Below are positions 35,637 through 45,223 of a stretch of 64,000 nt of DNA, one piece after another. The notes under the pieces are model-generated. The model saw only the letters and a list, made by a program, of their open reading frames with translations, was not told where the DNA came from and did no database searches. The stretch is from Chloroflexi bacterium HGW-Chloroflexi-4 (GTDB lineage: Bacteria; Chloroflexota; Anaerolineae; Anaerolineales; Anaerolineaceae): positions 1 through 64,000 of the forward strand of contig PHBW01000014.1 in assembly GCA_002840715.1 (NCBI GenBank). Reading direction: 5' to 3'. Both the position numbers and the translations under genes were made by a program. The number at the start of each line of letters is the position of its first letter. Within the stretch, counting starts at the first letter, position 1.

Positions 35637-36539
35637 ATGTCTGAATTGGGACTGATCTTCGATATAAAAAAATATTCCATCAATGATGGTCCGGGCATTC
35701 GCACCACGGTGTTTTTTCAAGGCTGTCCGCTCACCTGCCAATGGTGTCATAACCCTGAAAGCCAGCCCAATAAGCCGGTGTTGTTGTACCGTGCCAATCG
35801 ATGTGTTTTATGCGGCGCATGCGCGGAAGTTTGTCCGCAGCATGCCATAACACTCAACGGATCGGCGGATACAGACCGCAAAAGTTGTAAAACTTGCGGC
35901 TCCTGCGCCGAAACCTGTTACAACGGCGCCCGTGAACTTTCGGGCTGCGAAACCAGCGTGGAACAGGTGATGTCAGAGGTTCTGCGTGACACGCCATTTT
36001 ACGAAGGTTCCGGGGGAGGCGTTACTTTTTCAGGGGGTGAACCGCTTTTGCAGCCCCGTTTTTTACTTGAACTGCTTTGCGCCTGCCGCGCCCATGACCT
36101 GCACACCGTGGTGGATACCTCCGGTTTGGCCACCTGGGAAGTAATCGATTCTCTCCGAATTTATGTCGATTTGTTTCTGTTTGATCTGAAAATGATGGAT
36201 GATAAACGCCATATAGAGTATACGGGTGTGTCGAACCAATTAATTCTGAACAATCTCAAAAAACTGGCTGAAGCTGGTTCCAACATTACCATCTGCATTC
36301 CGCTTATCCCGGGCATCAACGATGACGGCGATAACCTGCGAGCTTCTGGCGAATTCATCCGCTCACTGCCCAATATTACCAGTGTGGAAATAATGGGTTA
36401 TCACGATCTGGCGGCTGCAAAGTATGAAGCACTTGGATTGGCGTATCAGCTTAAACACCTGTCCGCACCCGACAAAAGCGAAATGCGGCGCTCTGCAGGG
36501 TTGCTTGAGCAGGTGGGTTTACAAGTAAAAATTAGTTAA
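35637..36539 (+). CDS. Glycyl-radical enzyme activase (PflA-like radical SAM)
   Basis: 300 residues. The radical SAM cluster motif CPLTCQWC (C30, C34, C37) near the N-terminus is followed by an inserted two-cluster ferredoxin domain with C56, C59, C62, C66 and C84, C87, C90, C94. This insertion marks activases of the dehydratase-type enzymes rather than of housekeeping pyruvate formate-lyase. It uses S-adenosylmethionine to place a glycyl radical on its partner, which is encoded 33 bases downstream. No ribosome binding site is visible; the promoter geometry predicts a leaderless mRNA. Confidence 0.94.
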   Translation: MSELGLIFDIKKYSINDGPGIRTTVFFQGCPLTCQWCHNPESQPNKPVLLYRANRCVLCGACAEVCPQHAITLNGSADTDRKSCKTCGSCAETCYNGARELSGCETSVEQVMSEVLRDTPFYEGSGGGVTFSGGEPLLQPRFLLELLCACRAHDLHTVVDTSGLATWEVIDSLRIYVDLFLFDLKMMDDKRHIEYTGVSNQLILNNLKKLAEAGSNITICIPLIPGINDDGDNLRASGEFIRSLPNITSVEIMGYHDLAAAKYEALGLAYQLKHLSAPDKSEMRRSAGLLEQVGLQVKIS

Positions 36540-36572
36540 TCGATATCTTGTAGAAGATATTCTGGAGGTAGC

Positions 36573-38258
36573 ATGGCAGACATTCAGACTCAAAATCTAA
36601 CTGAACGGGTCAGGCGATTGAGACAGCAATCGCTGGACGCTGTCGAATCCATTTCGAGCGAACGCGCTGAACTTCTGACGGATTTCTATCAACAGAACCT
36701 GGGCATCCTTTCGGTTCCAGTGCAGCGAGCCATGTCGTTTGCCTATCTGCTTGAACATAAACGCTTAGCCATCTATGACGGCGAATTGATCGTGGGTGAG
36801 AAGGGCGACAGTCCAAAGGCAGCGCCATCCTTCCCGGAACTCTGCTGCCACACCCTGGAAGATTTGGACATCCTGAACACCCGTCCGCTGACCTCGTTCA
36901 AAGTGTCAGCCGAGACACGTAAAGCCTATAAAGAAAAAGTGATTCCTTTCTGGCAGGGCAAATCCATCCGCGATCTTTTATTTGCTCAAATGACCCCCGA
37001 GTGGAAGGATGCATACGATGCTGGCATCTTCACCGAGTTTATGGAGCAGCGCGCGCCAGGACACACTGTTTTGGATGACAAGATCTATCACCACGGCATG
37101 CTTGATTTCCAAAAGAAGATCGATGCCAGCCTGGCGAAACTTGATTTTCTTAATGACCCTGAAGCCTATGACAAGCAGGAAGAGCTCAAAGCCATGTGCA
37201 TTTCAGCTGGCGCGCTCATCCGTTTTGCGGAGCGTTACAGCGTTTTGGCACTTGAACTGGCGCAAAAAGAAAAGGATCTTACCCGGAAAATCGAATTTGA
37301 AAAAATCGCCGATGTCTGCAAGCACATCCCCGCTCATGCACCCCGCGACTTGCACGAAGCGCTTCAGTATTACTGGTTTGTCCACCTCGGAGTGACTATA
37401 GAGCTCAATACCTGGGACTCGTACTGTCCAGGGCGGCTGGACCAGCACCTGCTGCCTTTTTATGAACAAGGGTTGGCAGATGGTACATTAACTAAAGAGT
37501 CTGCCAAAGAACTGCTTAGCTGCTTTTGGATCAAGTTCAACAATCAACCTGCACCGCCTAAAGTTGGTGTGACCGCAGCTGAAAGTGGAACCTATACGGA
37601 TTTTGCCCAAATCAACGTGGGTGGTCTTCGCCCGGACGGCTCTGACGGGGTTAACGAAGTCTCATACCTGCTATTGGATGTTATTGAAGAGATGCGTCTT
37701 TTGCAGCCTTCTTCATCCATTCAGGTGAGCAAGAAGAACCCGGACCGTTTTATCAAACGGGCGGCGACAATCATCCGCACAGGGTTCGGACAGCCCTCCA
37801 TTTTCAACGCGGATCTTATCGCCCAGGAATTGATGCGAGCTGGTAAGTCTCTGATTGATGCACGCAGTGGTGGTTCTTCGGGCTGCGTGGAGGTCGGCGC
37901 TTTTGGCAAGGAGAATTACAACCTGACAGGGTACTTCAACCTGCCCAAGGTGCTGGAGTTGACCTTGCACAACGGCTTTGATCCGCGTACAACCAAACAG
38001 CTCGGTCCGCAGACCGGAGATGCAACAAAATTTACAAGTTTTGGCCAGCTGTATAACGCTTTTGAGAAGCAGTTGCTGCATTTTGTCGATATCAAGGTGC
38101 GCGGCAACCAGGTGATTGAAAGACTGTATGCCAACTTTATGCCGGCGCCATTTCTTTCATTGCTAACCGATGATTGCATTTCCACTGGCAAAGATTATCA
38201 CAACGGCGGGGCGCGCTATAACACCAGTTACATTCAAGGTGTAGGTATATGTTTATGA
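36573..38258 (+). pseudogene. Glycyl-radical enzyme (HypD-like), N-terminal part of a broken gene
   Basis: 561 codons covering the PFL-type barrel with the thiyl cysteine C438 and following E440 in GSSGCVEVGAFG. The GCVE form is that of dehydratase-type glycyl-radical enzymes; overall wording (YFNLPKVLELTLHNGFDPRT, GGARYNTSYIQGVGI) resembles trans-4-hydroxy-L-proline dehydratase as I remember it. After YIQGVGI the frame runs into TGA at 38256. The expected next 12-13 residues are missing and the rest of the protein continues in another frame (from about 38248). The catalytic Cys and the radical Gly are thus on separate ORFs. GGAGG precedes the ATG. Confidence 0.85.
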
Positions 38259-38274
38259 ACAAAAGTCATTCAGC

Positions 38275-38919
38275 ATGGATGAAATGCTCAAGCTGTTGAA
38301 TAACAACTTTGATGGTGATGAACGATCACGCCAGCTGCTCTTAAATCGCACACCAAAATACGGCAATGATGATGACGCCGCGGACTTATTAATGGTGCGC
38401 GTCTTTGAATCATATTTCAATTCAGTAGATGGTCGCCGCAACACCAAGGGCGGTGAATATCACATCAACATGCTGCCAACCACCTGCCATATCTATTTTG
38501 GCTCAGTCACAGGGGCGACACCTGATGGACGTTTTGCGGGAAAGCCACTCTCTGAAGGTGTTTCACCTGTCCAGGGAGCCGATCAACATGGACCAACCGC
38601 AGTGGTGAGGTCAGTCGCCAAGATGGATCAGGTGCGAACAGGCGGCACTTTGCTTAATCAAAAATTCACGCCTCAACTATTGGATAGCGAAGAGGGGTTG
38701 AACGGGCTGGTACAGTTGGTGCGCGGATACTTCAACCTCGATGGGCATCATATCCAGTTTAATGTGGTGGATGCTGAAACCCTCAAGGCCGCCCAGGCAA
38801 ACCCGGAGCAGTACCGCAGCCTGATCGTGCGTGTGGCGGGGTACAGCGATTACTTCTGCGACCTCAGCAATCAGTTGCAAGACGAAATTATCACCCGCAC
38901 GGCATATGATGGTTTCTAG
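38275..38919 (+). pseudogene. Glycyl-radical enzyme (HypD-like), C-terminal glycyl-radical domain of a broken gene
   Basis: 214 codons from the first ATG; the homologous frame already starts near 38248 (VYEQKSFS before the ATG). Contains PKYGNDDDAADLL, MLPTTCHIYFG, TGGTLLNQKF and the glycyl-radical motif RVAGYSDYF with Gly 189 of this ORF. It completes the enzyme begun at 36573. No ribosome binding site stands before the ATG, so independent translation is doubtful. Either the gene is inactivated or the assembly lost about 38 bases. Confidence 0.85.
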
Positions 38920-38959
38920 CCAGGAAATTCTATAACTCTACATGATAATTGAAACAAAG

Positions 38960-38988
38960 AACCTTTCGTTTTTTGGAAGGGTTTTTTT
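38960..38988 (+). terminator. Terminator after the glycyl-radical enzyme gene
   Basis: 8-bp stem (38960-38967 with 38976-38983, one G-T pair) followed by seven T. Confidence 0.7.
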
Positions 38989-39065
38989 GATTTGTTGTAT
39001 TAAACCGCATTATTGGAAGTCTATAAAGCTGATAGAATTAGTATTATAAGAATAAGGGGCGAAGT

Positions 39066-39095
39066 ATGAGAGGTATACGTGGTTGTAGCGATTAA
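39066..39095 (+). CDS. Possible 9-residue mini-ORF overlapping the kinase start
   Basis: ATG-TAA, product MRGIRGCSD, with AAGGGG six bases upstream. It overlaps the GTG start of the histidine kinase in another frame. Could couple or restrain kinase translation; could be chance. Confidence 0.2.
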   Translation: MRGIRGCSD

Positions 39096-40500
39096 TAATT
39101 GGTTTACAGCGAACAGTCCGTTATTCCAATTCTTTTATGGGCAAGTATTTTTTATTATGGGGATTTCTATATTATTTCAGACGCGACAAAACTCACGTCT
39201 AAATTTGGCTCGCAGTCTTCCATGGTTGGCAGGTTTTGGAATCTTACACGGGTTATATGAGTGGGGAGATATTTTTATACCTATTCAGGTTGCAGCCCAT
39301 GGGATGGTTTTTGAATCCGTTTTAGATAGTATTCACTTATTTATCCAAGCTCTATCTTTCGGCTCATTGTTTCAATTTGGCACTGAATTAATGCGTCCTT
39401 ATTCGAAAAATTGGAGATGGATAAGGTTTTTACCCACAATTGTATTTCTGGTTTGGTTGGTAGGACCGTTTGGAGCAGGTTTCATTTTTATCAATAACCT
39501 TGAAGATTGGCATTCTTTTGCAAATACGATTTCCCGTTACATGCTCTGTGTTCCAGCGTGTGTGTTTTCATCAATTGGTTTGGTCAGACAGGTAAAAATC
39601 CAAATCCGACAAATGAATTTGCCGCAGATCAATAAGATGATGATTACCTCGGCAAGTGCATTAGCCTTCTACGGGATTGTAGAGGGAGCAAGTGTTCCAA
39701 AAGGGCCTTTTTTCCCAGCATCCATCATAAATTCTGATTCTTTCACTGCACTAATAATTCTGCCCCCGTTTGTTTTTAGAGCTATGGCTGGTTTGGTTCT
39801 TCTTTTTGCCATGTGGCGGGCACTGAAAGTGTTTAATATTGAAACCGAGCGTATTATTCACCAGATGGAAATAGGACAGGTTATTACCACGGAGCGAGAA
39901 CGTGTCGCCAGAGATTTGCATGATGGCGCATTACAACAGGTTTATGCTTCTGGATTGATGGCGCAAACATTATCCAAACATGTTGCCAAGGAAAATACTG
40001 CAGAAGTGAACCTTTTGATGCAGTCCATTGATCAAGCGGTTGAAAAACTCCGAACATTTTTATCGCAAGATAATCCGATCATGGAATCTGTAGACCTAAT
40101 TGGAGCCATCATCCCGATAATCGAAGAAGCACGTAGAAACATTATTATTGATACTTTTTGGAACACGAAGAAAATGCCTTCGTTAACTCCAGATCAAACG
40201 AGGCACTTCAAGGCTTTTATTAGTGAAGCTATATCAAATGTGATCCGACATTCCAAGTCAAGTAAAGCAGAAATTAGCTTGTTTTGTCTTAAAAACCATT
40301 TTCATTTGCAGGTTAAGGATTATGGACAGGGAATTTCAGCTTCTGCAGACCCCGGTTATGGATTGAAAAACATGCGGGACCGCGCCCGGTTATTAGGGGG
40401 AACATTAAAAATTGAATCTACTCCCAATGAAGGGACGACTGTAGACCTTGATCTTCCAATGGAGGAAATTAATGCGCCGCATCAGACTATTAGTTGTTGA
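39079..40500 (+). CDS. Membrane sensor histidine kinase, NarL/DesK type
   Basis: 473 residues. About seven transmembrane segments fill residues 15-250. The dimerisation and phosphoacceptor domain (HisKA_3) carries H281 in RVARDLHDGALQQ. The HATPase domain has an N-box SEAISNVIRHS and a G-box GYGLKNMRDRARLLGG. The start is GTG 39079 with GAGAGG five bases upstream. The response regulator gene overlaps its end. The stimulus is unknown; the membrane part resembles an integral sensor with little extracytoplasmic loop sequence. Confidence 0.92.
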   Translation: MVVAINNWFTANSPLFQFFYGQVFFIMGISILFQTRQNSRLNLARSLPWLAGFGILHGLYEWGDIFIPIQVAAHGMVFESVLDSIHLFIQALSFGSLFQFGTELMRPYSKNWRWIRFLPTIVFLVWLVGPFGAGFIFINNLEDWHSFANTISRYMLCVPACVFSSIGLVRQVKIQIRQMNLPQINKMMITSASALAFYGIVEGASVPKGPFFPASIINSDSFTALIILPPFVFRAMAGLVLLFAMWRALKVFNIETERIIHQMEIGQVITTERERVARDLHDGALQQVYASGLMAQTLSKHVAKENTAEVNLLMQSIDQAVEKLRTFLSQDNPIMESVDLIGAIIPIIEEARRNIIIDTFWNTKKMPSLTPDQTRHFKAFISEAISNVIRHSKSSKAEISLFCLKNHFHLQVKDYGQGISASADPGYGLKNMRDRARLLGGTLKIESTPNEGTTVDLDLPMEEINAPHQTISC

Positions 40501-41128
40501 TGATCATTTAGTGGTCAGAGCCGGTCTTCGGGCTTTATTAACAGAAGAGGCTGATTTGGAAGTTGTCGCTGAGGCCGATTCTTCAGAAATGGCTCTGGCA
40601 CAGATTAAAAGTTTATCGCCAGACGTAGTCATTTTGGACATTCAACTTCCCGGGCAAAGTGGACTTGAGGCTTGCCGTGAGATATCTAAAAATTTCCCCA
40701 ATACTAAAGTGGTAATTCTGACTTCTTATGCAAACCAAAGTTTCTTGCAACAGGCAATCCGGGCAGGGGCATCTGGATATGTTTTAAAGAAGGTGGGAAG
40801 TGAAGAACTTGTACGGGCAATCAGGGCAGCCCATAATGGAGATAACGCTTTTGATGCTCATACCACTTCACAAATGGTCGCCAGACTTAAACAACTTGAA
40901 TCGCAGATGGAGCAAAGTGCATTTAAAGATCTTTCACAACGAGAAATGGATGTTTTAGCTTTAGTAGCTGAGGGGGATGGTAACAAGGAAATTGGCGAAA
41001 AACTCAACCTCACTGAAATAACCGTTAAAAATTATGTAAGCAATATCCTGTCGAAATTAGAACTGCGCAACCGTATAGAACTGGCAACGTTCGCAGTGAA
41101 TCATCATCTTAAAGACCACATGGATTAA
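40472..41128 (+). CDS. NarL/LuxR-type response regulator
   Basis: 218 residues. Receiver domain with acidic pair D10-D11, phosphoacceptor D56 in VVILDIQLPGQSG and K106 in YVLKKVG. The C-terminal LuxR-type helix-turn-helix is LSQREMDVLALVAEG to VKNYVSNILSKLELRNR. ATG 40472 has GGAGG six bases upstream and overlaps the kinase gene by 29 bases. Targets are not evident; the divergent-looking DoxX neighbour is convergent and separately transcribed. Confidence 0.94.
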   Translation: MRRIRLLVVDDHLVVRAGLRALLTEEADLEVVAEADSSEMALAQIKSLSPDVVILDIQLPGQSGLEACREISKNFPNTKVVILTSYANQSFLQQAIRAGASGYVLKKVGSEELVRAIRAAHNGDNAFDAHTTSQMVARLKQLESQMEQSAFKDLSQREMDVLALVAEGDGNKEIGEKLNLTEITVKNYVSNILSKLELRNRIELATFAVNHHLKDHMD

Positions 41129-41163
41129 AAAAACTGGTGTCCACTTTGGACACCAGTTTTTTT
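41127..41163. terminator. Bidirectional terminator between response regulator and DoxX
   Basis: Perfect 17-bp stem with a 3-nt loop, running from seven A to seven T, between two convergent genes. Confidence 0.9.
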
Positions 41164-41176
41164 AATTGTTGTGGAT

Positions 41177-41749
41177 TTATACTATTTTCTTTTGAAACCA
41201 TTTGCCAGGTTGCCAAAAAGTACCGATGTAATACAAGATTGCGCGATTCAAGCCATAATATCCGGCTGCTTTCCAGGCAAACATTAGCAAAATTCCAAGT
41301 ACTAATAAGATGGGACCGCTGCTTAAACTTCCTGCGAGCAGGAAATTCAAATTCATCAAAGCACTAAAGAAGGCGGCAAGACCAACGAAGCAGCCCAAGA
41401 TTAAAGCAATTCCAACCAGTAATTCACCCACGGCGATTAATTTTCCAAACCAGACATAAGACTGGTTGTCCAGCATCGATTGAATGAAGGAACGATACCA
41501 TTCATAATTGATTGGAGGTTTCGCAGGGGCGTCAGGCATTGAGACAGCACGCATCCAATAACCTTTAAGTGCTTCTCCGGTTTGCATCCATTCAGGGGCT
41601 GAAAGTTTGTGAAGGCTTGCGTTAACCCATTGGTAACCAACATAAATCCGGACGATTAACCATAACCAGGCAAATTTGGAACTGTTAAAAAGTGCTTTAA
41701 AGAAAGGCGCATCTTCAACATTGATTGGGCCAAATAAAGCTTTTTTCAT
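41177..41749 (-). CDS. DoxX-family membrane protein
   Basis: 190 residues with four predicted transmembrane segments. WLIVRIYVGYQWVNASLHKL at the start of the domain and KLIAVGELLVGIALILGCFVGLAA later match DoxX/TQO-small-subunit-type proteins. Family members take part in thiol or quinone redox chemistry in some organisms, but the function here is unknown. CAGGAG precedes ATG. Confidence 0.85.
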   Translation of the reverse strand: MKKALFGPINVEDAPFFKALFNSSKFAWLWLIVRIYVGYQWVNASLHKLSAPEWMQTGEALKGYWMRAVSMPDAPAKPPINYEWYRSFIQSMLDNQSYVWFGKLIAVGELLVGIALILGCFVGLAAFFSALMNLNFLLAGSLSSGPILLVLGILLMFAWKAAGYYGLNRAILYYIGTFWQPGKWFQKKIV

Positions 41750-41821
41750 AATACTCCTGTCTGTTTGATGATTTCAAGAAGACTCAATCTGCTTCAAGTA
41801 AGGGCTTATTCCCTTCAAGAC

Positions 41822-41892
41822 TAGAGTACTGTTAATTGATGTTAATTAATATAGCCATATGGCCCTGATTTCTCATATCCATTAGTACTCTA
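41822..41892. promoter_or_regulatory. DoxX upstream region with repeats (within gene-free 41750-42056)
   Basis: The 307-base gap holds 9-bp inverted arms (41822-41830 and 41884-41892, tagagtact / agtactcta), a tandem gttaattgat/gttaattaat repeat at 41831-41850, and a 10-bp palindrome gccatatggc at 41854-41863. These probably belong to DoxX promoter control. No ORF of note is present. Confidence 0.35.
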
Positions 41893-41988
41893 CTTGATTT
41901 TTATTCCTGACAAAAACGGGTTTATTAATGATAGGTTTTGTTTCGACAGAGATTGTCATCATATTTGTTTTGACTAATAGATTGCTCG

Positions 41989-42028
41989 GAACAAATAAAT
42001 CCAGCCAAGTAGCTGGATTTATTTGTTC
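41989..42028 (-). terminator. Probable terminator after GPH symporter
   Basis: Perfect 17-bp stem (41989-42005 with 42012-42028), 6-nt loop, just after the symporter stop on the minus strand. The 3' arm itself is T-rich, but no long T-run follows. Confidence 0.65.
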
Positions 42029-42056
42029 TTCAGTGGCTTATTATATTATTTTGATG

Positions 42057-43460
42057 TCATTCATAACCAAATTTCTTGAGTGAAGTCAGGATTTTCTTCT
42101 CGTCATACAAGAAGTAGAGCATTAAAAATGCTGCAACCATGCACACCGCGCTGATAATGGCCATCAGCCTCACCCCTGCCGGGTTCTCGGCGCTGCGTCC
42201 CAACAAGAGGATGGAGGGCATGATCAAACTGACAAATCCACTGGGGATGGCGGTGATCAAACTTGCGGCTGCGCCAAAATTAGCTTCTTTGGCTTCACCT
42301 GTTCGCAAGCAATCTTCACGGATGATCTCATTATTGATGGCGCCAGGGATAATGCCTGTAATGGCTCCCGGCAGGGCGATGATGGCGACGATGACCCAGG
42401 AGGTAATCTTCACCGGGATGGGCAGTTTGTCTGCAAACCCAAGCGCTATCATGACAACCGACATGATCAGAAGGGCGATCATCAGCAAATTCTTTTTGCC
42501 GGTCTTTTTCGCCATGGTGGAGACAAAAGGATAAATGATGAAGGAGAGGCCTAGAATCGTGCCACCGAAAGCCACCATCATTGAATCTGAATAGCCAAAG
42601 ATGATGGTGACAAAATAGACCAGTCCTGCCTGGAACAGTCCATCTCCCCAGAAATAGACCTGGTTGGTGAGCGTGTAGAGCACAAAAATTTTGTTGGAGA
42701 ATGTCATCTTGAGTGCAGTCCACAGGTTTACCTGTGAAGTCTTGCCTGAACCATAACGTTTTTCATCGACGACCCAGACTTGAAGCGCAACTAGGATAGT
42801 AGAGAAAATAATCAAACCGCCGACTGTCAATCGAAAAGCGTCCACCGGACTCATGCCAGAATTAATCAAAGCGTCCTTGATCAAATAGATGGCTTGCGAG
42901 CCAATGATAAACCCGAATACCCATCCAATTGAGTTGTAGGTATTGAATTTCATCAGGATACTGCTGGAAGAGCTGAATTCAGGGATGATCGCCCCTGAAA
43001 CATTGTATAAGCTGCGGAAAATGTTCAAGAAGATGACAATGATGAAAAGCCAGATGGCGTTGGTTGAACTGATGTCTTCAACAGGAGGTGCAAATACAAG
43101 GTAGCTCAAAATCGAGACTGGCAGAAAAGAAATCAACATGAACATTTTTCGGCGCCCGATGCGATTTTTTGAACGGTCGCTCCATTGTGAAATGAAGGGG
43201 TTGATCAAAATCACCAGAATGCCACCCACATAGCCAATCAGACCGAGAATCGTTATGCCCAGAATAGTCGCGTTTGAAAGATATTGCGGAAACGCAGATT
43301 GAGTGATCTGTGGAGGCATATAGAAATAGGTCATTAGCCCCGCCAGGCTGCCGATGATGGTGGACCCGACGCCCCCCAACGCCCAAATAACGATCCTCCA
43401 CGTGGGGAAAGTTTCCTTAACGGGTATATCACTTGTGATAACCATGTCATTGTTGGTCAT
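42057..43460 (-). CDS. GPH-family glycoside:cation symporter
   Basis: 467 residues, about 12 transmembrane segments. NPFISQWSDRSKNRIGRRKMFM is the loop 2-3 signature of the glycoside-pentoside-hexuronide family (MelB, XynB-type relatives). It ends the GH38-GH4-unknown operon and should import the glycoside that those enzymes process. GGGAG precedes ATG. Confidence 0.9.
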   Translation of the reverse strand: MTNNDMVITSDIPVKETFPTWRIVIWALGGVGSTIIGSLAGLMTYFYMPPQITQSAFPQYLSNATILGITILGLIGYVGGILVILINPFISQWSDRSKNRIGRRKMFMLISFLPVSILSYLVFAPPVEDISSTNAIWLFIIVIFLNIFRSLYNVSGAIIPEFSSSSSILMKFNTYNSIGWVFGFIIGSQAIYLIKDALINSGMSPVDAFRLTVGGLIIFSTILVALQVWVVDEKRYGSGKTSQVNLWTALKMTFSNKIFVLYTLTNQVYFWGDGLFQAGLVYFVTIIFGYSDSMMVAFGGTILGLSFIIYPFVSTMAKKTGKKNLLMIALLIMSVVMIALGFADKLPIPVKITSWVIVAIIALPGAITGIIPGAINNEIIREDCLRTGEAKEANFGAAASLITAIPSGFVSLIMPSILLLGRSAENPAGVRLMAIISAVCMVAAFLMLYFLYDEKKILTSLKKFGYE

Positions 43461-43494
43461 GGGGCGATCTCCCTATTTGTAATGGGTTATAAAT

Positions 43495-43854
43495 TTATGC
43501 AACCGTATCGTTGATTTCAAATTTAATCATGCCGATATCACTGGTTGTAGCGGCGACGCCGATTTTGTTCTGACCGGGATTAAGTTGGCTGCCGGTGACG
43601 CTCACCGTGATAGGGATGCCCATGCGGGCTGGAATGGAGTTCTTGCTTGAGATTTCTGCACCACTGACGGACTTATCAGGTACTGCCATGGTAAGCGCAG
43701 CGCCTTCATACACTTTGTCGCCGACCGTAATAGGTCCTATGCCAATCAGCAAAGTGGAGTCAATGATGTTTTTGAGCGTGAACTCAAAGCCGGTCGCTGT
43801 GTTTTTAAGAGTACTTTTGACATACAATTTGGCCAGGATAAATGGTGGAAACAT
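43495..43854 (-). CDS. Uncharacterised 119-residue protein in the GH38-GH4 operon
   Basis: Small, probably all-beta protein. Begins MFPPFILAKLYVKSTLKNT and contains GFEFTLKNIIDSTLLIGIGPITVG and a regular alternation of polar and hydrophobic residues; no signal peptide, no cysteine. GGAG precedes ATG. The fixed position between GH4 and the GPH symporter suggests an accessory or chaperone-like subunit, perhaps comparable to the small beta subunits known in C-glycoside deglycosidases. That comparison is a guess from size and context, not from a recognised domain. Confidence 0.75.
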   Translation of the reverse strand: MFPPFILAKLYVKSTLKNTATGFEFTLKNIIDSTLLIGIGPITVGDKVYEGAALTMAVPDKSVSGAEISSKNSIPARMGIPITVSVTGSQLNPGQNKIGVAATTSDIGMIKFEINDTVA

Positions 43855-43893
43855 GGTTTTTCTCCTTTGATCAGATGAAATACAGAAAGCTTT

Positions 43894-45222
43894 TTATACT
43901 TTGAAGTTTTTGAATTGAGGTAAGTAATCTTTGTTCTGTTCAAACATTTCATTGACCATGGTTTTGATCTCTTGCAGAGAGAGCACGGCAGCCGTCAGCG
44001 GATCGTGGCAGATGGCGCGATAGATCATGGTGGGGTCGCCAGTCAAACTGCCGGTAATGGCCATTTCTTCGATACCGCTTGAAAGTTGGGTCAGCAAGGC
44101 ACATTCCGCGGGCAGTGCACCAACATGCATGGGATGCAGTCCATCGGAATCAACCAGAACCGGTACTTCAACACAGGCGCCTTGCGGCAAATTGGTGACC
44201 AGATTTGTGTTGGGTACGTTGCCGTTGAACTTGAACAGTTCTCCGCCTTTGAAGGCATTAATGATATAGGCGGCATATTCCTGTCCGCGGTCGAGTATGA
44301 TGGGGGTGTCTGAGGCGAACCATTCCTTCGCCTGGTCTTTCCAGGTGGCTTCGTTGTTCTGGTATTCCTTCAAAATGTAGGCGTATTCGCCCGGGTTCCA
44401 GCCGGTGCCATGAATGCAGTATTTTTCGATCAAATCCGGCCGTTTGCGGAACCACCAGTTGTACTCTGAGTTGTGTCCGCTGGATTCAGTAACATACTTG
44501 CCCAGAGCGAGATACATCTCATTGCGTACAATCTCGCTTTCATATACTTCAGGGTTTTCAGTGATGGCTTTATATATCTGCGGATAAGCGTCTTCGCCGT
44601 TGACTTTGAAATCAAGATACCAGGCTTGATGATTAATACCGGCGCAGGTGTAGGTGATCTCATCCAGACTGGCACCAATCCACCATCCGAGCATTTGCGC
44701 AGTACCCTGCACAGAATGGCATAACCCGGTGGTTGAGATGAAAGAACTGCGTTGAATGGCACCGCACAGCATGGCCATGGGATTGGTGTAATTGAGCAAA
44801 ATGGCTTTCGGGCAGACTTTCTCCATATAACGCACAATATTCATCATAGGGTTAATGGTGCGCAAGAAACGGAAGATGCCGGAAGGACCACGGGTGTCGC
44901 CCACGTTGATATCCACGCCGTATTTCTTGGGGATTTCAATGTCGTGCCGCCAGACATCCGTTTGTCCGGCCAGGATGGTGGTTAGCACCACGTCTGCATC
45001 GCGCAACGCCTCGACACGGTCAAGAGTGGCGGTGACTTTAGCAGGGTAGCTGCCAAGCTGAATGATCTTCTCGACAGCTCTTTTTGAAAAATCCAGTCTT
45101 TCTGGGTCGATATCCATCAAGGCAATGGTTGCATCTGCCAACAGCGGAAAAGTTAAGATGTCCCGCACCAGTCCGCGGGTGAAGCCCAAACTGCCTGCGC
45201 CAATAAAGGTAATCTTGGTCAT
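43894..45222 (-). CDS. GH4 glycosidase, alpha-galactosidase (MelA) type
   Basis: 442 residues. NAD-binding [16 protein letters not shown] at the N-terminus; [13 protein letters not shown]; metal-binding C168 in GLCHSVQGT and H198 in [10 protein letters not shown]. The CHSV form is that of alpha-galactosidases and alpha-glucosidases acting on unphosphorylated substrates, not the 6-phospho type. GH4 enzymes use NAD+ and Mn2+ and an oxidation-elimination mechanism. ATG 45222 has GGAGG, which lies inside the last codons of GH38; the GH38 stop ends one base before, so translation is coupled. Confidence 0.92.
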   Translation of the reverse strand: MTKITFIGAGSLGFTRGLVRDILTFPLLADATIALMDIDPERLDFSKRAVEKIIQLGSYPAKVTATLDRVEALRDADVVLTTILAGQTDVWRHDIEIPKKYGVDINVGDTRGPSGIFRFLRTINPMMNIVRYMEKVCPKAILLNYTNPMAMLCGAIQRSSFISTTGLCHSVQGTAQMLGWWIGASLDEITYTCAGINHQAWYLDFKVNGEDAYPQIYKAITENPEVYESEIVRNEMYLALGKYVTESSGHNSEYNWWFRKRPDLIEKYCIHGTGWNPGEYAYILKEYQNNEATWKDQAKEWFASDTPIILDRGQEYAAYIINAFKGGELFKFNGNVPNTNLVTNLPQGACVEVPVLVDSDGLHPMHVGALPAECALLTQLSSGIEEMAITGSLTGDPTMIYRAICHDPLTAAVLSLQEIKTMVNEMFEQNKDYLPQFKNFKV

Positions 45223-45223
45223 T

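Noticed and set aside
38240-38300. Selenocysteine or programmed frameshift at the TGA of the glycyl-radical enzyme
   Set aside because: The frame after TGA meets another stop within eight codons, and a frameshift would still leave a conserved stretch of about 12 residues missing.
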